In this document: positions 25,207-34,139 of the stretch, in pieces
Layout of the letters: each line of letters starts with the position of its first letter
Position numbering within the stretch: position 1 is the stretch's first letter
Assembly (NCBI RefSeq): GCF_947581735.1
Contig: NZ_CANPVT010000043.1
Span: 1 to 59,347, forward strand
Reading direction: 5' to 3'
Length of the DNA: 59,347 bases
DNA from: Candidatus Palauibacter soopunensis
Lineage (GTDB): Bacteria > Gemmatimonadota > Gemmatimonadetes > Palauibacterales > Palauibacteraceae
Made by a program: the position numbers and the translations under genes
Notes under the pieces: generated by a model
Seen by the model: only the letters and a program-made list of their open reading frames with translations
What the model was told of the DNA's origin: nothing
Databases searched by the model: none

Positions 25207-26250
25207 TTACGACATATCTATGTGGTCCCGGTAGAACCCGGCCCCTACGATGAACTCGACGCCCTGGAAGACGGGCAGATCGCTCCGCAGCGAGACGGCG
25301 TAACTCACCTTGGGGGTTCCGGTGTCCTCATCCCCCTGGACCGTCGGGTCGTCCCAGAAGTACTCGACGAATCCCCCGCCCCCCTGGGCGACGGCGATGA
25401 CGTCCCTCACGAACATCCGCCCCTGGAAGTCAGTGTTGTCCAGCACCTGCCGCCCTTCCCGCCACGCGTCGGCCCCGTGGAAGATGACGAACCCCTGGGG
25501 AGTGAAGATGAAGAGATAGATGGGACCGGACTTGAAGTGTCCCCCCTCTTCCCGCAGGAGGGCCTTCCATTCGTTCGCGCGCTCGAAGCCGACCTGCCCT
25601 ACGAGCTCCCTCAGCCAGACGACCGTCCCGTCCACGAACCGCCGGAGGGTCTCCCGGTCCACGACGTCGGCGGCGGAAAGCTCGGGGAGTGGGACCGGAG
25701 GCAGCGGCTGCCCCGCGCCGGACAGATCCTGGTAGTATCCCCCGACCACGACCAGATCCACTCCGGCCACCGGAGAGAAGTGCTGGAGCGCGTAGCTATC
25801 CTTGCAGCGGGGGTCGTTCGGGTCGTTCGGGTCGTCCCAGCACCACTCGACGAACCCGCCCCCGGCCGCCGCGGCGGCGAGCATCTGCTGAACGACCGGG
25901 TTTCCGTTTTCGTCCACGACCCCGAAGACGTTCGTGCCGTCCAGGTTGGGGTCTTCCCCGTGAATGAACACCTGACCGTCGAGGGTCATGAAGATCAGGT
26001 ACATGTTGCCGAAGTTGTATTCGCTGCCCTCCGTCCTGACCGCCTGGATCAGTTGCGATCCCTGGTTGATGTCCGTGATGGAGGCAGCCACGGATGCCGC
26101 GTAGGTCACGAACCCCTGCAGGGTCTCCCGGTCCGTCACCTGTCCGGCGGTGACCTTCGGCACCTGGGCATGGGCCTGACGGGTTCCGGAGGAGGCGGCA
26201 AAAAGCACCGACAGCGACATCACAATGACGGCCGGCCTGAAGCGTCGCAT
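25207..26250 (-). CDS. Exported protein with two tandem Cache-like domains
   Basis: A 347-residue secreted or periplasmic protein: signal peptide MRRFRPAVIVMSLSVLFAASSG..AHAQ, then two copies of a Cache-like ligand-binding domain. Repeat 1 (~35-185) has VTDRETLQGFVTYA, YLIFMTLDGQVFIHGEDP and GGGFVEWCWDDP; repeat 2 (~195-345) has VVDRETLRRFVDGT, YLFIFTPQGFVIFHGADA and GGGFVEYFWDDP. Cache domains usually sense small molecules in receptors, but no membrane or signalling domain is attached here, so it may be a free binding protein or partner of another receptor. GGAAGGAG precedes the ATG. Confidence 0.8.
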   Translation of the reverse strand: MRRFRPAVIVMSLSVLFAASSGTRQAHAQVPKVTAGQVTDRETLQGFVTYAASVAASITDINQGSQLIQAVRTEGSEYNFGNMYLIFMTLDGQVFIHGEDPNLDGTNVFGVVDENGNPVVQQMLAAAAAGGGFVEWCWDDPNDPNDPRCKDSYALQHFSPVAGVDLVVVGGYYQDLSGAGQPLPPVPLPELSAADVVDRETLRRFVDGTVVWLRELVGQVGFERANEWKALLREEGGHFKSGPIYLFIFTPQGFVIFHGADAWREGRQVLDNTDFQGRMFVRDVIAVAQGGGGFVEYFWDDPTVQGDEDTGTPKVSYAVSLRSDLPVFQGVEFIVGAGFYRDHIDMS

Positions 26251-26350
26251 GGCAGCTCCTTCCCTCCGGTTCAGGAGTCGTCAGTTCACTGCGCGACCGG
26301 GCCCAATCGGGTGTGCTCAGGCAGGCGTGCCGGCGCCCGAGCCCAGCCCC

Positions 26351-26839
26351 TCAGGGATCGAGGTCGACCTCGATCTCGACCGCGTCGAGATTTTCGGCGG
26401 TCAGTTCGTCTTCGCCGGTCGGCATGCCGTTGATCTTGAACATGTAGGCGACGACATCGACGTACTGCTCGGCGGGCAGCCCGCCCGGATTGTCCTCCGG
26501 CATCGTGGCCACGATCTCATCCACGAGGTCCTTCACCGAGGCCCCGACCCACGACTGGATGAACGGCCCCCCGAAATCCTCCTCGAAGTGGCATTCCGCG
26601 CAGATGTTCCAGAAGACGTCTTCGCCGCGCGTCGCCTGTTCCTCGCTGAACACGCCCTGGGTCGTGTTGGCGGCGGCCGCCGCCTCCTCGGCCTCCGCCG
26701 CATCGCCGCCCTCCTCCTGGCCCGCGAGGCTGGTGGCGCCCAGAAGGACCGCGACCGCCGCCATCCGGATCGGCGAGCGGATCCCTCTACATGAGGAGAT
26801 GGTCGAAACATGGTTCGAACGGTTCTTCGATATGCGCAT
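26351..26839 (-). CDS. Exported c-type cytochrome, single haem
   Basis: A 162-residue secreted mono-haem cytochrome c. It has a signal region (IRMAAVAVLLGATSLAGQ), an acidic Ala/Glu-rich linker, then the haem motif CAECH with the class I context RGEDVFWNICAECHFEEDFGGP and the axial-ligand region ATMPEDNPGGLPAEQYVDVVAYMF. It would carry electrons in the periplasm. The ATG at 26839 follows AGGGGA; the frame is open further upstream but without a ribosome binding site. No oxidase gene is adjacent. Confidence 0.85.
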   Translation of the reverse strand: MRISKNRSNHVSTISSCRGIRSPIRMAAVAVLLGATSLAGQEEGGDAAEAEEAAAAANTTQGVFSEEQATRGEDVFWNICAECHFEEDFGGPFIQSWVGASVKDLVDEIVATMPEDNPGGLPAEQYVDVVAYMFKINGMPTGEDELTAENLDAVEIEVDLDP

Positions 26840-26913
26840 CGGGATTCCCCTGCGTTGAACGGTGCGAGAACGCCCCAACCTGAATTCCGAAGCCGGGCCG
26901 GAGCAAGTATCGG

Positions 26914-29900
26914 CTAGGAACCTCCGCCGTCCGTCGTGACGGCCTCCTCATCAGACTCGTCCTCGTCCTCGGGCGGCCGCGGGCGGTTCATGCGCAGCGA
27001 CACGCCGCCGAAGAAGGAGGAGCCGGAGCGTTTCACCTCATGCTCCCCCTCGTACAGGTAGTCGAGCAGCGCCTGGTCCCACGAGAGTCCCGCCTTGGCG
27101 ACCAGCTCCATCCACGGGCCGTACGCCGTCTCATCCGGGGCTTCCGTCGTGCCGGACCAGATCGTGATGCGGGAATCGAAGCCGAACCGGGACTCGCCGC
27201 TCGATCCCCTCAGCGGCATCTCGATGAGCACGCTGTCGGTCATCGGGAGCCGGAACACATCCGGGTCATAGTCGGCTCCGTAGCGGCGGTAGCGCGCATA
27301 GTTGCGCTGGTTCATGTCGAACACGTCCTGGTTCGAATTGATCCCGCGCGTGATGTAGTCGCGGATCTCGAACGCCGCGTCGCGGTGCCGGGGGTATTCG
27401 GGACTGTCCACGTAGCCGAACCCCGGCATGAACCAGCCCTTGTTGAGACCCCAGTTGCGCTCGGTCACGCGCCCCCGCCGCACGAGACCCGAGTATTCGC
27501 TGAACAACTGCACGACCTGGTGGGAGGGGTACCCGTGCGGGTTGAGGAAGATGTCGGGTAGCCAGCGCCCCCACAGCCGGTTTCGAACGGGCGCCTCGGG
27601 ATAAATGGGGTGATCGTCGCGCGACCCCGTCATCACGTCGATTCCCAGCGACGCAAGGTAGCCGGCGTGCAGGATGAAGTCCGGCGTGATCCGGTACAGG
27701 TCGTAGGCGAGCTGGGCCCCGTCGGGGTTCGTGAACGGGTGGATGACGACGTTCACGTCGTTCAGTTTCCCGCGCTGCGCGGGATCCGTGAGGAGGAGTT
27801 CCGCGTGCCGCAGGACGTGACTCGTCGAGGAGACCTCGTTCGCGTGCTGCCGGGCGGAGTAGATCACCGTGGGCTTGAAGGTCGTCGCCTTCACGCGCGA
27901 CCAGTGCGAGGCCGCGACCGGGGGCATGAAATCCGCCGCCCAGATGTCCCTGCCCAGGTAGGATTCGCCGGCCTTGTACATCGTCACTTCCTCGAAGGCC
28001 TCGGCCATCCGGGCCAGGATCCCGTGGCCTTCGGGGGGTGGGATGGGCGTCTCCCACTGAACGAGGCGTTCGCCTCCGTAGCTCCAGCCTTCGGGCAGGA
28101 GGCGGCGCCAGTCGGGAGGCGCCGGCGGGGTCCCGTTTGCCGCGAGTCGGGCGGTGCGGCGGGACTCCGGGTCCTGTTCGTGCGTCCATTCGGCCCAGAC
28201 TTCGAGGGAACCGAGCCCGGTCCAGGCCAGCGAGGACGCGTAGAGGCCGGCCGCGCGCAGCGCCTCGATTTCGCGCACCGTGGCCTCGACCTGTTCGGCG
28301 GAGACCATGCTCCGGTCGACCTGCCGCGGCGAGGCGTAGTTCAGGAGGCTGTCGCGCATGTCGGCGTCCGTGTCGACGCGGAGGCGCAGCCCGAGGTGCG
28401 CGATCCCCGGCTCGCCGGCGCGGACGATGGCCAGCCTCGCGGACGGGCGCTCGAGGCCGGTCTTCGGGATGTCGAGCCGCATCGTGTCCGCCGCGCCCGC
28501 CGCATCCTCGAAGGCGACGGAGACGGCGGGCCGGGAAGTGGCGAACCCCGTGAAGCTCACCCGGAGTTCCGCCGGTCGGCCGTCGCCGCGCGGCCGCATG
28601 ATCGGGAGGATGCGGCCGGGGAAGGTCAGCCCCTGCCCGCGGGAGTTCCGGCCGAGGACGTCGAAGAACTCGATCGTGCCGAAGTAGATCTCCTCGTGGA
28701 GGGCGTCCATCGGGGCGTGAATCTCGTTGTCGATCTCGAGCCGGTAGTTGGGCTCGCTCATCTCGAGTTCGACAGTGAGTTCGCCGAAGTAGGGTGCGTC
28801 CGCGTTCCCGCCGTCCGGGATCCCGTCGTGCCGGTCCATCACGTAGTCGTAGATCGCCGGGAGAACGACGCTCTGGTAGTGGTCCCAGAAGGCCTCGGGG
28901 TCGGTGACGATGCGTTCGTCGACGAGCGTGCGGTCCCCCGCCGCAGCGTGGATCCAGCCCGTCGTCACGCGGACGTGCTCGTAGTCGCGGAAACGGTCGA
29001 AATACGGACGCATCACCCGTCGCGGCTCGAAATCGCCGGACAGAATCTCGGCGCCGCCGGAGTTCGTGACGGTCACCGCGTAGGTCGGTCCATCGGTCGT
29101 CTGCTCGAAGCGGATCCGCTCCAGCTCGAGGCCGAGTTCGCGGGCGAAGATCTCATCGATGGGGAAGATCTCGTGCAGCCAGCGGACCGGCGTGTGGATC
29201 GCCTGCTGAGGCCACGCCGCCGGCGGATCGTTGCGGCGGAAGCGGATGACGATCTCCCCGATCTCGCCGGGGTCCCGGTCCGCCAGTTGCGGCAGGATCA
29301 CTTCTTCGAGCCAGGAATAGCCCTGCTTGAAGGCGGAGAGGACGCGGACCTCGACGGCGTCGGCCGGAGCCCCCGCCTCGATCAGGGCGTCTCGAGCCTC
29401 CCGCTCCAGTTGGCGGCGGATCTCCGGCGGCTCGCTGAGGCGGGCCTCCACCCGGACGGGACCGCTGGAGCCGGCTGCCGGTAGCACCCGGGCGCGGAAC
29501 AGCTCCCGGAAGCGGTCGACTTCCGAGGGCAGTGAGAGCGTGTCGGCGAAGATCGTGGCCGCTCGCTGGACATCGCGATCGTCGACCGTGACGTCGACGT
29601 CGACGGCATCGGGGAGGCCCAGCGCTTCCGCCGCCCGGGCCTGTACGTACGCGCCAAGGCCGGGGTCCGCCTTCTCGACGGAGAGCAACACGTCCGCGCG
29701 GGCGATCTGCCGATCCGCCAGCTTGTCGGCGATGCGGCCGAGCTTGTAGAGGCCGATCGCCGCCTGGCCCGCGGGCGAGTGGCCGGACAGGGCGTCCCAC
29801 AGGCCGCGCTCGACGTCGTCCATGGTGGGGCGGTCGTCGCCGCGCTCCGCGAGGTGCGGGAACGTCCGGGCCAGCTGATCGAGCGCGCGCTCGGCCCCTG

Positions 29901-31176
29901 CGGCGTCCGCGCCGGAGACGACAAGGGCCGGTTTGGACCCGAAGGCCGCCGGGACCACCTGGATGAGCCCTTCGCCGGGGGCGAGCGACCCCGTATCGAT
30001 CTTCGCGCTGTCGGCGAGCTGCCGGGTCAGGGCGTTGTCCACCCCCGCGAGGACGAGCGTGGGCCGGGCGGCGGCCGCCTCGATCGACGCGGCCGGTGCG
30101 ACGAGCGGCACCGTGATCCCGGTCGATTCGAGTCCGAGCCGCCCCGCCAGATCGGGCAGGCCGTCGATGCCTCCCTCGCCGGGCGCGAGCATCGCGTCCA
30201 CGCGGTTCGGGAGCACCCCGCCGCCGAGCAGCCCGTCGGAGGTGTAGAGGTTGGAGAGGTCCATGTCGTTCTTGCCGCCGCTCCCCGGCCGGCCCGCGAT
30301 CGGTCCGGGGGCATCCGGCGCCGCGCGCCCGGCGATCCGGATCGTGGGTCCGCCCGCCAGCCGCGCCTCCACCGACTCGACCCCTGGGTACGCCAGACGT
30401 GTCCGGGGAGTCGCCTCGTCGGCGGACTCGTCCCCCGCCTCCGCCTCTTCCTGGTCGGACGCTTCCTCACCCGCCGCGAGGCGCCGGAAGAGATCCGCGG
30501 CTTCGCCCAGGTCCGCTTCGTCCACCTCGATCTCGGCGATCACGCGTCCCACGCCGGCCTGGCCCGCTCTGACCCTCGCCTGGGTCAGGCGCACCGCCGC
30601 GTCCGCCACGCCCCCGGCCTCCAGCGTCTCGGCGAGATCATCGCGTACGCGGTCCAGCTTCGCCGTCGAGAGGGTTCGCGTATGCGGCAGGACTCCCGCG
30701 AACAGGCGGGCCGCCGCGTGCAGCCCCTCCTCATCGCCACCGACCACGAGAACCCAGGTGCGCCCGCCCTCCTCGCGCACCGCCACGGCTCCCTCGCCCG
30801 AGTCGAGGGAGGCGGGGTCGATGCCCGGCGTACGCAGGCCGGCGACCTCGAGTCCGCTCCGTCCCACGACAATCCCGACCTGACCACCCTGCGGGTCCCG
30901 GGACAGCGGCAGATCCAGCGCCATCGTCTCGAACCCCAGCCGAGCGGCGACCTCGGCGCCCGCGGCCCGGACGGCCGACGAGGGGTCATCCCCGAGAACG
31001 AGCGCCGCGTTCACGAGATCGGGCACGCTGTCACCATTCGTGTCGAGCACGAGCGTCCCCAACTCGAACAGCGTGGCAAGGTCCGGCGCCTGCTGGGCGG
31101 CGAGCCCGCGGGAGGCCGGAGGCGTCGCGAACACCGCCGCGAACGCCAGCGCGATCCACACGGCTCTCTTCATCAT
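26914..31176 (-). CDS. Very large exported M14-family zinc carboxypeptidase
   Basis: A 1420-residue secreted peptidase: signal peptide MMKRAVWIALAFAAVFATPPASRGLAAQ, a long N-terminal part with two copies of a domain (GDEEGLHAAARLFAGVLPHT and GADAAGAERALDQLARTFPHL), a central region, and a C-terminal M14 domain from about residue 1050. Zinc ligands are probably H1111 and E1114 (SARQHANEVSS) and a His near 1212-1217 (NPHGYPSHQ). NPDGAQLAYD is a conserved M14 segment. Most M14 enzymes are 300-600 residues, so the N-terminal architecture is unusual. AAAGGA precedes the ATG at 31176. The start overlaps the stop of the upstream FAH-family gene (ATGA), indicating coupling. Confidence 0.85.
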   Translation of the reverse strand: MMKRAVWIALAFAAVFATPPASRGLAAQQAPDLATLFELGTLVLDTNGDSVPDLVNAALVLGDDPSSAVRAAGAEVAARLGFETMALDLPLSRDPQGGQVGIVVGRSGLEVAGLRTPGIDPASLDSGEGAVAVREEGGRTWVLVVGGDEEGLHAAARLFAGVLPHTRTLSTAKLDRVRDDLAETLEAGGVADAAVRLTQARVRAGQAGVGRVIAEIEVDEADLGEAADLFRRLAAGEEASDQEEAEAGDESADEATPRTRLAYPGVESVEARLAGGPTIRIAGRAAPDAPGPIAGRPGSGGKNDMDLSNLYTSDGLLGGGVLPNRVDAMLAPGEGGIDGLPDLAGRLGLESTGITVPLVAPAASIEAAAARPTLVLAGVDNALTRQLADSAKIDTGSLAPGEGLIQVVPAAFGSKPALVVSGADAAGAERALDQLARTFPHLAERGDDRPTMDDVERGLWDALSGHSPAGQAAIGLYKLGRIADKLADRQIARADVLLSVEKADPGLGAYVQARAAEALGLPDAVDVDVTVDDRDVQRAATIFADTLSLPSEVDRFRELFRARVLPAAGSSGPVRVEARLSEPPEIRRQLEREARDALIEAGAPADAVEVRVLSAFKQGYSWLEEVILPQLADRDPGEIGEIVIRFRRNDPPAAWPQQAIHTPVRWLHEIFPIDEIFARELGLELERIRFEQTTDGPTYAVTVTNSGGAEILSGDFEPRRVMRPYFDRFRDYEHVRVTTGWIHAAAGDRTLVDERIVTDPEAFWDHYQSVVLPAIYDYVMDRHDGIPDGGNADAPYFGELTVELEMSEPNYRLEIDNEIHAPMDALHEEIYFGTIEFFDVLGRNSRGQGLTFPGRILPIMRPRGDGRPAELRVSFTGFATSRPAVSVAFEDAAGAADTMRLDIPKTGLERPSARLAIVRAGEPGIAHLGLRLRVDTDADMRDSLLNYASPRQVDRSMVSAEQVEATVREIEALRAAGLYASSLAWTGLGSLEVWAEWTHEQDPESRRTARLAANGTPPAPPDWRRLLPEGWSYGGERLVQWETPIPPPEGHGILARMAEAFEEVTMYKAGESYLGRDIWAADFMPPVAASHWSRVKATTFKPTVIYSARQHANEVSSTSHVLRHAELLLTDPAQRGKLNDVNVVIHPFTNPDGAQLAYDLYRITPDFILHAGYLASLGIDVMTGSRDDHPIYPEAPVRNRLWGRWLPDIFLNPHGYPSHQVVQLFSEYSGLVRRGRVTERNWGLNKGWFMPGFGYVDSPEYPRHRDAAFEIRDYITRGINSNQDVFDMNQRNYARYRRYGADYDPDVFRLPMTDSVLIEMPLRGSSGESRFGFDSRITIWSGTTEAPDETAYGPWMELVAKAGLSWDQALLDYLYEGEHEVKRSGSSFFGGVSLRMNRPRPPEDEDESDEEAVTTDGGGS

Positions 31177-32042
31177 GTCCCGTCCTTTGGTGATTCGACC
31201 TTCACGTCGTTCGCCAGGACCCCGACGCCCTCCACCTCCACCTCCACCCGGTCGCCGGGAGAGAGCGTCGACGTCTTCCCGGGAGTTCCCGTGTAGATCA
31301 CGTCGCCGGGAAGCAGCGTGAAGTAGCGGCTCGCGTAGGCGATGATCTCCGGGATGGAGAAGATGAGGTCCGAGGTGCGCGCGTCCTGGACGACCTCGCC
31401 GTTGAGGCGCGTGCGCAGGCGCAGGTCCTCCCACGCCGCGCCGGTCACGATCCGCGGTCCGAGCGGACCGAACGTGTCGCTGCCCTTGGCCCTGAGCCAC
31501 TGCAGGTCGTCGCGCTGCCAGGTGCGCTCGCTCACATCGTTGCCTGCCGTCACCCCGAAGATGTGGTCGCCGGCCGCTTCCGGACTGACGTGACGCGCCG
31601 CGTGGCCGATCACGACGACGATTTCTCCTTCCGCGTGGACGACTTCCGCGTCCGCGGGAATCTCGATCGCGGCGCCAGGCCCGACCATCGAACTCGGCAG
31701 CTTGGCGAACAGGGGAGGGTCCGTGGGCTCCGGGCGCGTCCCGATCGGGCTGTTGTCGAGGTGGCTCCGGTAGTTCAGGCCCACCGCGATGACCTTCGAG
31801 GGGGTTGCCGGCGCGAGAAGATGAAGCTCATCGAGCGGCATCCGCTTCCCGGTGCGGACCTCTCCGCCGAAAGGAGGCGCCGCCAGTTCCTCCACCATGC
31901 TGTCCTCGCTGATTCCGTCCGCGAGGACCTCATCTTCCACGACCCCCCAGCGGGCGCCGCCGTCCCCGCCGGTCGCGGCGTACGTATGGTTCGCCGCGTC
32001 CGGCGCGAGATAACGGACGTACGCGGTCACCGCCCCGGCCAA
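31173..32042 (-). CDS. Fumarylacetoacetate hydrolase family protein
   Basis: A 289-residue FAH-superfamily enzyme, of the acylpyruvase / 2-hydroxyhepta-2,4-diene-1,7-dioate isomerase type. The FAH domain begins about residue 80 (KVIAVGLNYRSHLDN). Metal ligands are in HAEGEIVVVIG (two Glu) and TAGNDVSERTWQ (Asp), with AKGSDTFGPLGPRIV and GDVIYTGTPGKTS further on, as in the family. Substrate is unknown. The start is TTG at 32042, though a GTG at 32030 is possible. The stop overlaps the start of the M14 peptidase gene, and the FKBP gene ends 22 bp upstream, so the three probably form an operon. Confidence 0.87.
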   Translation of the reverse strand: MAGAVTAYVRYLAPDAANHTYAATGGDGGARWGVVEDEVLADGISEDSMVEELAAPPFGGEVRTGKRMPLDELHLLAPATPSKVIAVGLNYRSHLDNSPIGTRPEPTDPPLFAKLPSSMVGPGAAIEIPADAEVVHAEGEIVVVIGHAARHVSPEAAGDHIFGVTAGNDVSERTWQRDDLQWLRAKGSDTFGPLGPRIVTGAAWEDLRLRTRLNGEVVQDARTSDLIFSIPEIIAYASRYFTLLPGDVIYTGTPGKTSTLSPGDRVEVEVEGVGVLANDVKVESPKDGT

Positions 32043-32064
32043 ATCACCCCGGTCCGGATCACGG

Positions 32065-32643
32065 TCAGCCTTCCCCGGTGGGGATGTGCTCGACGAGTTC
32101 GACCTCGAACACGAGCGGCGAGTAGCCCGGAATACGCGGCGCGTTGCCCATCTCCCCGTAACCGAGATCGTATGGGAGCACGAGCCTCCGGCGCTCGCCC
32201 AGGCGCATGCCCGTGACCCCCTCCACCCAGCCGTCGATCAGAGGAGTAGACCCGAGGACCAACTCGAGCGGCTCGTCGCGGTCGTGGCTCGAGTCCACCG
32301 TGCTCCCGTTCGGAAGCCAGAGCGTGTAGTGCACGTGCATCTCGTCGCCGTAGCCGGCAGGCGGCCCGCTCCCCTCCTGCAACACCTGAATGAACAGGCC
32401 GCTCTCGGTTTCCTCCATCGCATCGAGGTCGACCGCGAGTTCATCGGCAAACGTGATTTCCCGGAGATCCGTTATCACACCTTCGGGCGAGGCGGCCGTC
32501 TCGGCCGTCGCCGGGGCCTCGGCCGCGCCCTCCGCTCCGCCCTCCGCATCCTCTCCCGCGTCGCCCGCGCATGCGATGGCGAGCGGCGCCAGCAGCAGGG
32601 CCGCCGCGGTCCGAAACCCGTTCGATGTCATATCACGCTGCAT
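32065..32643 (-). CDS. FKBP-type peptidyl-prolyl cis-trans isomerase, lipoprotein
   Basis: A 192-residue envelope foldase. An N-terminal lipoprotein signal (AAALLLAPLAIAC) is followed by an acidic Ala/Glu-rich linker and an FKBP domain (about 85-188): VHYTLWLPNGSTVDSS, PLELVLG, GWVEGVTGMRLGERRRLVLPYDLGYG, PLVFEVELVE. These are the standard FKBP segments. It would catalyse proline isomerisation in the periplasm. GGAGG lies six bases before the ATG at 32643. It is the first gene of a likely operon with the FAH-family and M14 genes. Confidence 0.92.
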   Translation of the reverse strand: MQRDMTSNGFRTAAALLLAPLAIACAGDAGEDAEGGAEGAAEAPATAETAASPEGVITDLREITFADELAVDLDAMEETESGLFIQVLQEGSGPPAGYGDEMHVHYTLWLPNGSTVDSSHDRDEPLELVLGSTPLIDGWVEGVTGMRLGERRRLVLPYDLGYGEMGNAPRIPGYSPLVFEVELVEHIPTGEG

Positions 32644-32719
32644 GGAATGCCTCCGAGAGTGGAAAGTGGCGAATCGCCCGAATGTAGCGGCGTTTCAACG
32701 CCGACTGCTAGTATCAGGC

Positions 32720-33523
32720 ATGAAGACTCTACGGATGTTCCGACCGGCCTTCCGACACGCTTTCTGGGCATGGCTCGTCCTGCTCGCCGCCGCCTGCGGC
32801 CCTCGTCCCCCGGCGGACGAGGATGCCTCCGGCTCGGTCGCCGAGGCCGACCTCACCCGCGCGCAGGAACTCGTGGCGAGATCGGTGGCCTTCCACGATC
32901 CGGACGGGGTCTGGGGGAGCCGGTCCGTCTCGATGTCGTGGGTCGGGACCGACGGAGAGGGCGGGGAACGCGTCGCGGTCGACCTGGAGTTCGGCGCGGA
33001 CGAGCGGGACTTTGCCCTCGCGGGCCGCTATCGAGGGTCGTCGATCGAATACGAGACAACGGCCGATGACTGGTCCGCGACGGTGGACGGGGTCGCGCAG
33101 GCGGACCTCCCCGACGCGGACCGCGAGCGCATGCGTCTCCATCGCGAGGAAGGGATGTTCTGGCGCAGCTACTACGGGTTCCTGGCGGGTCTTCCGATGA
33201 AGATCTCCGACCCCGGCTCCCACCTCGATCCCGACATCATCGAGACCGCCTTCCTGGACAGGGAGGTCCACGCCGTCCGGGTGACCTACGACCCCGACAC
33301 CGGCGGCGACACATGGTACTTCTACTTCGACCCCGGGACCGCGCAGCTCGTGGGTTGCCGCTTCTACCACGACGAGAGCGCGAACGACGGCGAATACATC
33401 ACCTTCGAGGGCCTGGTCGAGGGCGGCGGGTTGCGTCTCCCGCGACTGCGGGGATGGTACGTGAACGCGGACGGCCGCCATCTGGGAACCGATGAGGTGG
33501 GGGCGATCCGGGTCGGCCCGTGA
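32720..33523 (+). CDS. Lipoprotein, DUF6503-like
   Basis: A 267-residue lipoprotein (signal FWAWLVLLAAAC). After a short linker comes AQELVARSVAFHDPDGVW, followed by beta-rich sequence with FYFDPGTAQLVGCRFYHDES and GLRLPRLRGWYVNADG. The opening R-x3-FHDP-x-G-x-W pattern and layout resemble the DUF6503 family of exported proteins, whose function is unknown. The ATG at 32720 is chosen by the signal peptide; the frame stays open upstream antisense to the FKBP gene. It is divergent from FKBP. Confidence 0.75.
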   Translation: MKTLRMFRPAFRHAFWAWLVLLAAACGPRPPADEDASGSVAEADLTRAQELVARSVAFHDPDGVWGSRSVSMSWVGTDGEGGERVAVDLEFGADERDFALAGRYRGSSIEYETTADDWSATVDGVAQADLPDADRERMRLHREEGMFWRSYYGFLAGLPMKISDPGSHLDPDIIETAFLDREVHAVRVTYDPDTGGDTWYFYFDPGTAQLVGCRFYHDESANDGEYITFEGLVEGGGLRLPRLRGWYVNADGRHLGTDEVGAIRVGP

Positions 33524-33587
33524 CCTCGGCCGTCCCGTAGCTCAGGGCAGGATCGCGCGCCCGCGCCGGGGGGACCGCCGCTCCCGC

Positions 33588-34097
33588 ATGGCGATCGCAG
33601 TCCTCCTCGTCGCCGTCGCCGCGGTACGGTGCTCGGAGTCGACTCCGCCCCCGCCCCCGCCGCCCCCCATGCCGAGCGGGGACTGCGTCCTGTCCTTCGT
33701 GATCGACGGAGACTCCGTTATCTGCGCCGATGGCCGGGAGATTCGGCTTCTCTCCATCGATGCCCCGGAGATGGCGCAGGAGCCGTGGGGCGCCCGCGCC
33801 CGCGACGAGTTGCTGCGGGTGGCCCCGCCGAACACGGCGCTCGGGGTCGAGTACGACGCGGTTCGCGTGGACGCCTTCGACCGGGACCTCGCCTATCTCT
33901 TCCTTCCGGGCGGGGACATGCTGAACGAACACATGGTCGCGAGCGGGTACGCTCTCGCGTTCATCATCCCGCCCAACCGGCGCTACGCGGATCGCATCGA
34001 GGCCGCGGAAGCCGCCGCGTCGACGGAGGGGCGGGGGCTGTGGGCGGAGTGGGGGTTCACCTGCCGCCCCGCGGACTTCAGACAGGGCCGCTGCTGA
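33588..34097 (+). CDS. Staphylococcal nuclease-like (thermonuclease) lipoprotein
   Basis: A 169-residue exported SNase-fold protein: signal MAIAVLLVAVAAVRC with a lipobox-like Cys, a proline run, then the OB-fold nuclease core FVIDGDSVICADGREIRLLSIDAPE, RARDELLRVAPP, RVDAFDRDLAYLFLPGGDMLNEHMVASGYA and a C-terminal ...GLWAEW. Catalytic Asp and Arg positions of the family (DGDS, IRLLSIDAPE, DRDLAYL) are present in recognisable form. It would cleave nucleic acid at the cell surface or in the periplasm. The ATG at 33588 gives the signal peptide; the frame extends to 33492. Confidence 0.85.
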   Translation: MAIAVLLVAVAAVRCSESTPPPPPPPPMPSGDCVLSFVIDGDSVICADGREIRLLSIDAPEMAQEPWGARARDELLRVAPPNTALGVEYDAVRVDAFDRDLAYLFLPGGDMLNEHMVASGYALAFIIPPNRRYADRIEAAEAAASTEGRGLWAEWGFTCRPADFRQGRC

Positions 34098-34139
34098 CGC
34101 GGGCGGGAGACCGGACGGAGCGTCGGGCGCGTCCGTTCG

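Noticed and set aside
27610-31296. Long plus-strand frames (624 and 505 residues) opposite the M14 peptidase
   Set aside because: They are mirror frames of a high-GC gene with strong codon bias. The minus strand has signal peptide, motifs and ribosome binding site; these have none.
32390-32719. N-terminal extension of the DUF6503-like protein
   Set aside because: It is antisense to the FKBP gene; the signal peptide begins at 32720.
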